From contig CAJOQW010000035.1 in NCBI GenBank assembly GCA_905236955.1, positions 1-11,853 on the forward strand: DNA of 11,853 bases, in the 5' to 3' direction. The DNA comes from an uncultured Bacteroidales bacterium (GTDB taxonomy: Bacteria > Bacteroidota > Bacteroidia > Bacteroidales > UBA932). How positions within the stretch are numbered: the first letter of the stretch is position 1; every line of letters begins with the position of its first letter. The notes beneath the pieces were generated by a model. That model saw only the letters and a list, made by a program, of their open reading frames with translations. It did no database searches and had not been told where the DNA came from. Position numbers and translations under genes: made by a program. Positions 6,627 to 11,853 of the stretch are shown here, piece by piece.

Positions 6627-7472
6627 ATGTTCAAGATTCTTGAAAAGCAGATGCTGAATCCGACGATCGCCAAAATAGTGATTTCGGCTCCACGCATCGC
6701 AAAGGCCGCACTCCCGGGACAGTTCCTCATCGTAAGGGATGAAGAGAAAGGGGAGCGCATCCCTCTCACTATCAGCGACTCGGATCCTGTAAAGGGTACA
6801 GTTACGGTTGTCATCCAGCTTATCGGCGCCTCCAGTCACAGGATGGTGGAGGGCTTTGAGGCAGGAGACAGTTACTCCGATGTCGTAGGCCCTCTCGGCA
6901 ATCCTTCCGATTTCGTGAACATGGATCCCGAAGAGCTGAAGGAACAGCGCTATGTGTTCATAGCCGGCGGCCTGGGCACGGCTCCCGTTTATCCCCAGGC
7001 CAAATGGCTCCATGACCATGGTATTCCCGTGGACGTCATCATCGGCGCCAGGATGAAAGACCTTCTCATCTACACTGAAGAACTCGGCGGCGCGTGCGAC
7101 AACCTCTACCTCTGCACCGACGACGGCTCTGTAGGGTTCAAGGGCGTGGGCACTGCCAAACTCGAGGCGCTCGCCGCCGAAGGCAAGACCTACACCAGAT
7201 GCGTGGCGATCGGCCCGATGATCATGATGAAGTTCGCCACCCTCACATGCGTGAAGCTCGGCATCCCTGTCGTAGTGAGCATGAACTCGCTGATGGTGGA
7301 CGGAACCGGCATGTGCGGGGCCTGTCGTGTGTCGGTCGGAGGAAAAACCATGTTCTCATGCGTGGACGGTCCCGAATTCGACGGGGCCCTCGTCGACTGG
7401 GACGAGGCCATGAGGCGCTCACGCCAATATAAGCCGGAGGAGGCGGCTGCAATGGAAAGCTATGGCAAATAG
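6627..7472 (+). CDS. nfnA: NADH-dependent ferredoxin:NADP+ oxidoreductase, small subunit NfnA
   Basis: NfnA is the FAD and [2Fe-2S] subunit of the bifurcating Nfn complex, which couples NADH and reduced ferredoxin to reduction of two NADP+. It has 281 residues and is cytoplasmic. The FAD-domain motif RIPLTISD lies at 44-51, the dinucleotide-binding loop GGLGTAP at 114-120, and a C-terminal cluster motif follows: DGTGMCGACRV (Cys230, Cys233) plus FSCVDGPEFDG (Cys245). In known Nfn structures this cluster has three Cys and one Asp ligand, and an acidic residue (Asp225) lies just before the Cys pair here. Family members are also annotated as sulfide dehydrogenase or dihydroorotate dehydrogenase electron-transfer subunit-like. 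The adjoining nfnB and the absence of pyrD or gltB support Nfn. nfnB overlaps its end by 11 bases. A promoter with an unusual inverted repeat precedes it. Confidence 0.88.
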   Translation: MFKILEKQMLNPTIAKIVISAPRIAKAALPGQFLIVRDEEKGERIPLTISDSDPVKGTVTVVIQLIGASSHRMVEGFEAGDSYSDVVGPLGNPSDFVNMDPEELKEQRYVFIAGGLGTAPVYPQAKWLHDHGIPVDVIIGARMKDLLIYTEELGGACDNLYLCTDDGSVGFKGVGTAKLEALAAEGKTYTRCVAIGPMIMMKFATLTCVKLGIPVVVSMNSLMVDGTGMCGACRVSVGGKTMFSCVDGPEFDGALVDWDEAMRRSRQYKPEEAAAMESYGK

Positions 7473-8862
7473 GATTCCCAGGGTCCCTGTCCGTGAGCAG
7501 GATCCAGAAGTTCGGGCACGCAACTTCGAGGAAGTATCTTACGGTTACAATAAGGAAGAAGCCATGTTGGAGGCCACCCGTTGCCTCCACTGCAAGAATC
7601 CGCGCTGCGTGGGCGGATGTCCCGTGAACATCCAGATACCGGAGTTCATATCACATATAGTCACAGGCGACATCGATGCAGCCGCTGCCGTCATAGCGAA
7701 GGATTCTTCGCTTCCGGCGGTCTGCGGCCGGGTCTGCCCGCAGGAAACCCAGTGCGAAGGCCAGTGTATCCTCGGCATCAAGGGCGAACCCGTCGCGATA
7801 GGCAAACTGGAAAGGTTCGTGGCGGACTACCAGCACGCCAGGCCCGTCGGGGAAAGGGGTTCGGCTGTCGCAATCAAAGCCGTCCCCAACGGGCACAAGG
7901 TCGCTGTAATAGGCTCCGGCCCTGCCGGGCTTGCCTGCGCCGCAGACCTCGCAAAGTGGGGATATGACGTCACCATCTTCGAGGCTCTCCACAAGGCCGG
8001 CGGCGTTCTTGCATACGGCATTCCCGAGTTCCGTCTGCCCAAGGACAAAGTCCTCCAGAAAGAAATAGACGAGGTCACAGGTCTTGGCGTGAAGATAGAG
8101 ACCGACGTCATTATCGGCCGCACTACCGACATCGACGACCTCATGGAAAATGAAGGTTTCGAAGCCGTGTTCATCGGCACGGGTGCCGGCCTGCCCCGCT
8201 TCATGGGCATTCCCGGGGAGAACCTGAGCGGCGTCTTCTCCGCCAACGAGTTCCTTACCCGCAACAATCTCATGAAGGCGTATCGCGACGATTACCTTAC
8301 CCCCATCCATGCCGGGAAGAAATGCTGCGTTGTCGGAGGCGGCAACGTGGCCATGGATGCAGCCCGGACGGCCCTCAGGCTCGGTGCGGATACCACGATA
8401 GTGTATCGCCGCAGCGAGGCCGAACTGCCGGCCCGCAAGGAAGAGGTGCATCACGCCAAGGAAGAGGGCATCGATTTCCGGATGCTCACCAATCCCGTAG
8501 AGATCCTCTCCGACGAGAACGGTTGGGTACGTGCAATGAAGTGCATCCGCATGGAACTCGGTGAACCCGACGCCAGCGGCCGCCGCAGTCCCGTTCCCGT
8601 CGATGGCAGCGAATTCGAGATAGAGTGCGACACCGTCATCATGGCTCTCGGCACTTCGCCCAATCCGCTCATAGCCCAGACTACTCCCGGCCTTGAGCGT
8701 ACCCGCAGGGGAGGCCTTGTCGCCGATGAAGCCGGTGCCACTACCCGCAAGGGCATCTTCGCAGGCGGCGATGCCGTAACCGGAGCTGCCACCGTCATCC
8801 TCGCAATGGGTGCAGGCCGCAAGGCAGCCGAGGCTATCGACGCTTACCTGAAGGGAGAATAA
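7462..8862 (+). CDS. nfnB: NADH-dependent ferredoxin:NADP+ oxidoreductase, large subunit NfnB (GltD-like)
   Basis: NfnB has 466 residues and resembles the small subunit of glutamate synthase. In Nfn it holds the bifurcating FAD, two [4Fe-4S] clusters and the NADPH site. Eight N-terminal cysteines fit two clusters: Cys41, 44, 49, 53 (CLHCKNPRCVGGCP) and Cys88, 92, 98, 102 (CGRVCPQETQCEGQC). VAVIGSGPAGLACA at 148-160 is the FAD Rossmann loop and CVVGGGNVAMDAART at 289-303 the NADPH one. GIFAGGDAVTGAATVILAMG at 431-450 is the C-terminal FAD motif. Such proteins are often labelled glutamate synthase small chain. No GltB is present here, and the fused-looking overlap with nfnA (11 bases) points to Nfn. 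Electrons would come from NADH and reduced ferredoxin. The gene ends just before a strong hairpin shared with the convergent rnf operon. Confidence 0.9.
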   Translation: MANRIPRVPVREQDPEVRARNFEEVSYGYNKEEAMLEATRCLHCKNPRCVGGCPVNIQIPEFISHIVTGDIDAAAAVIAKDSSLPAVCGRVCPQETQCEGQCILGIKGEPVAIGKLERFVADYQHARPVGERGSAVAIKAVPNGHKVAVIGSGPAGLACAADLAKWGYDVTIFEALHKAGGVLAYGIPEFRLPKDKVLQKEIDEVTGLGVKIETDVIIGRTTDIDDLMENEGFEAVFIGTGAGLPRFMGIPGENLSGVFSANEFLTRNNLMKAYRDDYLTPIHAGKKCCVVGGGNVAMDAARTALRLGADTTIVYRRSEAELPARKEEVHHAKEEGIDFRMLTNPVEILSDENGWVRAMKCIRMELGEPDASGRRSPVPVDGSEFEIECDTVIMALGTSPNPLIAQTTPGLERTRRGGLVADEAGATTRKGIFAGGDAVTGAATVILAMGAGRKAAEAIDAYLKGE

Positions 8863-8884
8863 TCCCCGAATACCTTTATAACGG

Positions 8885-8916
8885 ACGAGGCCGACCCCGA
8901 TGGGGGCCGGCCTCGT
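8885..8916. terminator. long hairpin between convergent nfnB and outer-membrane protein genes
   Basis: ACGAGGCCGACCCC pairs with the following arm ending CGGCCTCGT to give a 14-bp stem with one A-C mismatch and a 4-nt loop (GATG). It lies 22 bases after the nfnB stop and 17 bases before the end of the opposing gene, the usual place for a shared bidirectional terminator. The T-run is poor on both strands (AGTTTC on plus, CCGTTATAAAG on minus), so it could act mainly as an mRNA 3'-end stabiliser. Confidence 0.6.
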
Positions 8917-8933
8917 AGTTTCAACGCCAAGGT

Positions 8934-9371
8934 CTAGAACCTGTAGCGGATGCCGAGTGCTGCTCCGTAGTAATCGAAGCCATAGCCGCCGAGGAACCAC
9001 ATGGGCCTCCAGTCGAGGGAGAGCTGCAGGGGAACTGCGGCGAACCTGTATTCGAGGCCTACCTGACCGCCTACACCCAGGCTGATCTGGTTTTTGACTT
9101 CACTGTCAGCGAAGAGACCTACGGTGGCGCCGGGTCCTGCATAGAAACCGAAGTTGCCGTCGGTGAAGATCATGAAGTCGTAGATGCCTGCCACGTCGAT
9201 TCCACGGTGGAACCAACCGAGATCGAATTCGGCGAAGTTGTTTCCGCCGAGATTGTGCTGGTAGGACAGTTCTCCGCCGTAACCTGCGCGGAGACCGAGG
9301 GCCCTGGGCTGTGCACCTGCTACGGCTGCAACAGTGAGGAGGGCGACTGCAATTGCAAGGAATTTTTTCAT
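8934..9371 (-). CDS. small outer-membrane beta-barrel protein with signal peptide
   Basis: This is a 145-residue precursor. MKKFLAIAVALLTVAAVAGA is a clear Sec signal peptide with likely cleavage after Ala20, leaving about 125 residues. The mature part alternates polar and hydrophobic/aromatic residues in short strands rich in Gly and Tyr/Phe (NFGFYAGPGATVGLFA, LGVGGQVGLEYRFA, GYGFDYYGAALGIRYRF). It ends in Phe, the signal recognised by the BAM insertion machinery. This supports a small, probably 8-stranded, outer-membrane barrel of unknown role. The gene starts 22 bases after the rnfA stop, on the same strand, with an A-rich leader (CAAAACCAATAAAA) and no clear promoter of its own. It therefore looks like the last gene of the rnf operon. 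Function unknown; structural porin-like or surface-adhesion roles are both possible. Confidence 0.82.
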   Translation of the reverse strand: MKKFLAIAVALLTVAAVAGAQPRALGLRAGYGGELSYQHNLGGNNFAEFDLGWFHRGIDVAGIYDFMIFTDGNFGFYAGPGATVGLFADSEVKNQISLGVGGQVGLEYRFAAVPLQLSLDWRPMWFLGGYGFDYYGAALGIRYRF

Positions 9372-9393
9372 TTTTATTGGTTTTGTTGAGAAA

Positions 9394-9996
9394 TTATACT
9401 ATTCCGGAGAAACCGAGGAAAGCCATGGCCATGATGCTCACGGTGATTAGGGCCACGGGCAGGCCCTTGAAGGCTTTGGGCACGTCGTTGAGGGCGAGAT
9501 GTTCACGCAGTCCGCTGAACAGCACCATAGCCAGGCCGTAACCCAGGGCGGTGGCGAAGGCATATACCGTGGACTCTGCCAGGTTGAGCATGTGCGGAGC
9601 CGCGCTGCCGAAGGTGAACTCCTTGGTCACCACCGTGATGGCCACGCCGAGAACGGCGCAGTTGGTGGTGATGAGGGGGAGGTAGATGCCGAGTGCCTGG
9701 TAGAGCGAAGGCGAAACCTTCTTGAGTACTATCTCCACAATCTGTACGAGGGCCGCGATTACCAGGATGAAAGCTATGGTCTGCAGGAAGTCCAGCCCGA
9801 AGGGCACCAGCAGGTACTGGTTCACGAGATATGTCACGACGGTGGCGAGGGTGATGACGAAGCACACCGCGAGGCTCATTCCGCTGGCCGTGGAGAGTTT
9901 GTTGGACACTCCAAGGAACGGGCAGATGCCGAGAAACTGCGCCAGTACTATATTATTGACGAATATAGCCGATATTATGATGAGGAAATATTCCAT
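9394..9996 (-). CDS. rnfA: Rnf complex membrane subunit RnfA
   Basis: RnfA is a six-helix inner-membrane subunit of the Rnf complex, which oxidises reduced ferredoxin with NAD+ and exports Na+ or H+. It has 200 residues, a normal length. The family segment FLGICPFLGVSNKL carries Cys25, and IYLPLITTNCAVLGVA carries Cys113. In recent structures these two Cys, together with two from RnfE/RnfD-type partners, hold a [2Fe-2S] cluster inside the membrane. The homologue in Na+-NQR is NqrE. Here the next gene is not nqrF, which favours Rnf. The start ATG at 9996 is 6 bases after the rnfE stop. No Shine-Dalgarno is visible, unlike rnfG and rnfE. Confidence 0.95.
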   Translation of the reverse strand: MEYFLIIISAIFVNNIVLAQFLGICPFLGVSNKLSTASGMSLAVCFVITLATVVTYLVNQYLLVPFGLDFLQTIAFILVIAALVQIVEIVLKKVSPSLYQALGIYLPLITTNCAVLGVAITVVTKEFTFGSAAPHMLNLAESTVYAFATALGYGLAMVLFSGLREHLALNDVPKAFKGLPVALITVSIMAMAFLGFSGIV

Positions 9997-10002
9997 AGCG
10001 CG

Positions 10003-10584
10003 TTACTTTTTGATCTTGTTGAACAGAACCAGGAGATAGCCGAGCACCATGAAGGCTCCCGGAGCCATGACGAAGGCCAGGATGCCGTCCCCGGCGATGA
10101 ACTTCCATCCGAACACCGAGCCGCTGCCGAGTATCTCGCGTACGATGCCTATGACGGTAAGAGAGGCGGTGAAACCGAGGCCTATCCCAAGGCCGTCCAG
10201 CGCCGAGTCGATCCAGTTGTTCTTGCAGGCGAAGGCTTCGGCGCGTCCGAGGATGATGCAGTTCACCACGATGAGCGGGATGAACAGGCCGAGGGTCTTG
10301 TAAACCGACGGGGTATAAGCCTGCATCACCAGCTGGAGGACGGTCACGAAGGTGGCTATCACCACGATATATACCGGTATATGCACCTTGTCGGGCACGA
10401 TCGGAGATATGAGGGAGATGGCTATGTTGCTGAGTACCAGCACAAATAGTGTGGCGAGGCCCATCTCAAGGCCGTTGATGGCCGATGTTGTGGTAGCCAG
10501 TGTGGGACACATTCCCAGCACCAGTACGAAGGTGGGATTCTCCTTGATGAATCCTTTCGTTATGAGTGAAAGCTTGTTTGCCAT
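10003..10584 (-). CDS. rnfE: Rnf complex membrane subunit RnfE
   Basis: RnfE is the homologous, inversely oriented partner of RnfA in the membrane core of Rnf. The protein has 193 residues from MANKLSLITKGFIKENPTF. VLGMCPTLATTTSA carries Cys26 and FIPLIVVNCIILGRAEAFA carries Cys109. These match the positions that, with RnfA Cys25 and Cys113, bind the intramembrane [2Fe-2S] cluster in known structures. The frame stays open upstream to 11151, but that extension runs out of frame through rnfG and is not coding. The ATG at 10584 is supported by the family N-terminus and by an AGGAGG Shine-Dalgarno 7 bases upstream. The stop is 6 bases before rnfA and the gap to rnfG is 11 bases. The Na+-NQR homologue is NqrD. 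Confidence 0.95.
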   Translation of the reverse strand: MANKLSLITKGFIKENPTFVLVLGMCPTLATTTSAINGLEMGLATLFVLVLSNIAISLISPIVPDKVHIPVYIVVIATFVTVLQLVMQAYTPSVYKTLGLFIPLIVVNCIILGRAEAFACKNNWIDSALDGLGIGLGFTASLTVIGIVREILGSGSVFGWKFIAGDGILAFVMAPGAFMVLGYLLVLFNKIKK

Positions 10585-10591
10585 TTCTGTT

Positions 10592-10597
10592 CCTCCT
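10592..10597 (-). promoter_or_regulatory. strong Shine-Dalgarno of rnfE
   Basis: The minus strand reads AGGAGG 7 bases before the rnfE ATG at 10584. It overlaps the rnfG stop (TAG within ATAGGAGGA). This decides the rnfE start within a longer open frame. Such canonical sites are uncommon in Bacteroidota. Confidence 0.75.
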
Positions 10598-11186
10598 ATT
10601 TGTCGAAGAGGCTGGCTCCGGTCGTGGCGTCGGGGTCCAGCATTTTGATGAGGTCGCGGGCCTGGGACACCGCCAGGGTGTAGGCGCGCGAAGTGATGGT
10701 CGATGCCGTGATGGCGTCCACGTCGCCGCCGTCCTTGGCCACCGCCAGTTTCTTGTCCTTGGCGAAGCCGTTCCACTGCGAGGTGAACTTCTTGTCCGAG
10801 GTGCATTTGGCACCCAGACCGGGAGTTTCGGAGTGGGAGAGGACCTTGGTGTTGTAGATGGTGCCATCCGGAAGCACTCCCACCATGAGCGAGAGGTTGC
10901 CGCCGAAGCCGTTGGTGGAAGATTTGACGGCGTAGGCCACAACCTGGCCGCCTCCCATCTCTTCGTAGTATTCGTAGGTTGTGCCGTCCAGGTCCGCGGT
11001 CTTGGCCTCGGAGATGTCGCCTCCCTCGGGCAGGACTTCCGCTATGGCCGCCTTGGCTGCGGCCTCGGCAGCCGCGTCGATGGGAGCCTTGGTGACGGCA
11101 TATACCATGCCGAGGATCGCCGAGCACAGCAGGCAGGTGAGTGTCAGGCACAAGGCCATGTTCTGAAGATTGCTTTTTGCCGCCAT
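10596..11186 (-). CDS. rnfG: Rnf complex flavoprotein subunit RnfG
   Basis: RnfG is a membrane-anchored subunit whose periplasmic domain carries a covalently bound FMN, attached by ApbE to a threonine, in the electron path of Rnf. It has 196 residues, with one N-terminal membrane segment at about 11-32 and an Ala-rich linker at about 35-50. HSETPGLGAKC at 118-128 is a family motif. The flavinylation site is DAITASTIT at 157-165 with Thr163 the expected attachment point. The usual pattern is D-x-x-S/T-G-A-T-x-S/T, so Gly-Ala is replaced by Ala-Ser here. The start at 11186 is preceded by a GGGAGG Shine-Dalgarno and lies 2 bases after the rnfD stop. The homologue in Na+-NQR, NqrC, is longer. No apbE gene is visible in the window. 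Confidence 0.93.
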   Translation of the reverse strand: MAAKSNLQNMALCLTLTCLLCSAILGMVYAVTKAPIDAAAEAAAKAAIAEVLPEGGDISEAKTADLDGTTYEYYEEMGGGQVVAYAVKSSTNGFGGNLSLMVGVLPDGTIYNTKVLSHSETPGLGAKCTSDKKFTSQWNGFAKDKKLAVAKDGGDVDAITASTITSRAYTLAVSQARDLIKMLDPDATTGASLFDK

Positions 11187-11188
11187 AT

Positions 11189-11853
11189 CTATTTCCTCCC
11201 GTATTTTTTATGATGGAACGCCATGTTGATGAGCGGTACGGTCATGTTCATGAGAAGGATGGCGAAGGACATGCCTTCGGGGTATGAGCCGAAATAACGT
11301 ATCATCATCACTATGAAACCTATGCCGAATCCGTATATGACTCCGCCCCATGGGCTCATGGGCGAGGTGACATAGTCGGTGGCCATGAAGCAGGCTCCGA
11401 GGATGACACCGCCGGTGAGGAGGTTGAAGAGTATGCCAGTGTAGGCGGCGGGATCGGCGGCGTGGAAGATGCCCGCGACGATGGCTATGGTGGCGAATAT
11501 CGAAAGCGTTATCCACGGCTTTATGACCTTGCGGCAGCACAGATAGATCCAGCCGGCCAGGAGGGCGAGGGCCGAAATCTCACCCGCAGAACCGCCTATG
11601 TTGACAAAGAGGGTGTTGAGGTCCACCAGGGCGTCGGCCGCGGCGGGATCGAGCTTCGCCTGCCCAAGGAGGGTGGCTCCCGAGAAGGCGTCGATGTTCT
11701 TTATGAATCCATCGGGGACGGGCCATGTAGTCATCTGGGCCGGGAAGCTGACCAGTAGGAACACGCGCCCGGTGATGGCCGGGTTGAAGACGTTCTGGCC
11801 TATTCCGCCGAAGGTCATCTTGGCGACTCCTATGGCTACGATTGCGCCTATTA
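11189..11853 (-). CDS. rnfD: Rnf complex membrane flavoprotein RnfD, N-terminus beyond window
   Basis: RnfD is a polytopic membrane subunit of Rnf with a covalent FMN. The last 220 residues are visible. Coding continues to the right edge: upstream of the first internal Met the frame reads IGAIVAIGVAK, a normal RnfD membrane segment, so the Met at 11818 is internal and not the start. KMTFGGIGQNVFNPA is the family signature, DAFSGATLLG holds the flavinylated Thr (codon 11672-11674), IGGSAGEISALALLAG is a conserved membrane motif, and TDYVTSPMSP follows later. It ends FHHKKYGRK. The stop is 2 bases before the rnfG ATG, showing co-translation. The genes rnfB and rnfC would be expected upstream, outside the window to the right. 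The order D-G-E-A and the short RnfG support Rnf over Na+-NQR. Confidence 0.94.
   Translation of the reverse strand, partial: IGAIVAIGVAKMTFGGIGQNVFNPAITGRVFLLVSFPAQMTTWPVPDGFIKNIDAFSGATLLGQAKLDPAAADALVDLNTLFVNIGGSAGEISALALLAGWIYLCCRKVIKPWITLSIFATIAIVAGIFHAADPAAYTGILFNLLTGGVILGACFMATDYVTSPMSPWGGVIYGFGIGFIVMMIRYFGSYPEGMSFAILLMNMTVPLINMAFHHKKYGRK
11195..11200 (-). promoter_or_regulatory. strong Shine-Dalgarno of rnfG
   Basis: The minus strand reads GGGAGG 8 bases before the rnfG ATG at 11186, inside the final codons of rnfD. Together with the rnfE site it suggests these two subunits are translated by ordinary SD pairing, while rnfA and most other genes in the window lack such a site. Confidence 0.7.

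Noticed and set aside
7462..8862. True glutamate synthase small subunit (gltD)
   Set aside because: No gltB is present, and the 11-base overlap with an NfnA-type partner indicates the Nfn complex.
7651..9000. 449-residue minus-strand open frame opposite nfnB
   Set aside because: It lies entirely against a gene with intact cofactor motifs and crosses the terminator hairpin; no domain is recognisable.
10585..11151. Open frame upstream of rnfE that would make a 382-residue protein
   Set aside because: The extra part is rich in Arg, His and Gly, typical of an out-of-frame reading of a GC-rich gene. It overlaps rnfG completely, and rnfE has a clear SD and family N-terminus at 10584.
9394..11853. 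Na+-translocating NADH:quinone reductase (nqrB-E) instead of Rnf
   Set aside because: The last core subunit is followed by an outer-membrane protein and a terminator rather than nqrF, RnfG is shorter than NqrC, and the sequence motifs fit RnfD/G/E/A.

Overview
The window looks like a chromosomal segment of a GC-rich Bacteroidota, most likely a Bacteroidales. The evidence is the repeated TAnnTTTG-type -7 boxes, the A-rich leaders mostly lacking a Shine-Dalgarno, the gene families (xylose isomerase and xylulokinase of the Bacteroidetes type, a DUF6913-like protein, a short C-terminal-aromatic outer-membrane barrel) and a tRNA gene without an encoded CCA. The genus cannot be fixed from the sequence; a Rikenellaceae or Cryptobacteroides-like gut lineage is only a guess.

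Left arm (1-4413, minus strand): five tightly packed genes read leftward, apparently as one operon. They are a PfkB/adenosine-kinase-like sugar kinase, a small DUF6913-like protein, a DUF368/PopT polyprenyl-phosphate translocase, xylulokinase (xylB) and xylose isomerase (xylA, cut by the window start). The gaps are -8, -4, +13 and +47 bases. XylA and XylB turn D-xylose into D-xylulose 5-phosphate. The other three have no obvious link to xylose.

Centre (4414-6476, plus strand): a 52-base divergent spacer carries a -7 box for each side, each only 7 nt from a start codon. A UPF0104/LPG-synthase-TM type membrane protein follows, then tRNA-Arg(UCU) with its own promoter, then a beta-carbonic anhydrase. 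The last ~75 residues of the carbonic anhydrase look like a fused DUF4298 domain, the most unusual protein architecture here.

Right arm (6477-11853): nfnA-nfnB (plus strand) encode the electron-bifurcating NADH-dependent ferredoxin:NADP+ oxidoreductase. They are preceded by a promoter whose -7 box sits exactly between the arms of a perfect 12-bp inverted repeat. A strong hairpin separates them from a convergent operon, rnfD (partial)-rnfG-rnfE-rnfA followed 22 bases later by a small outer-membrane beta-barrel gene. Nfn and Rnf both draw on reduced ferredoxin: Nfn makes NADPH, while Rnf reduces NAD+ and exports ions, so this arm is a ferredoxin/NAD(P)H balancing locus.

I see no mobile element, CRISPR array, phage gene or defence system. 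Most of the window is ordinary core metabolism, and the longest stretch without a gene is about 150 bases.
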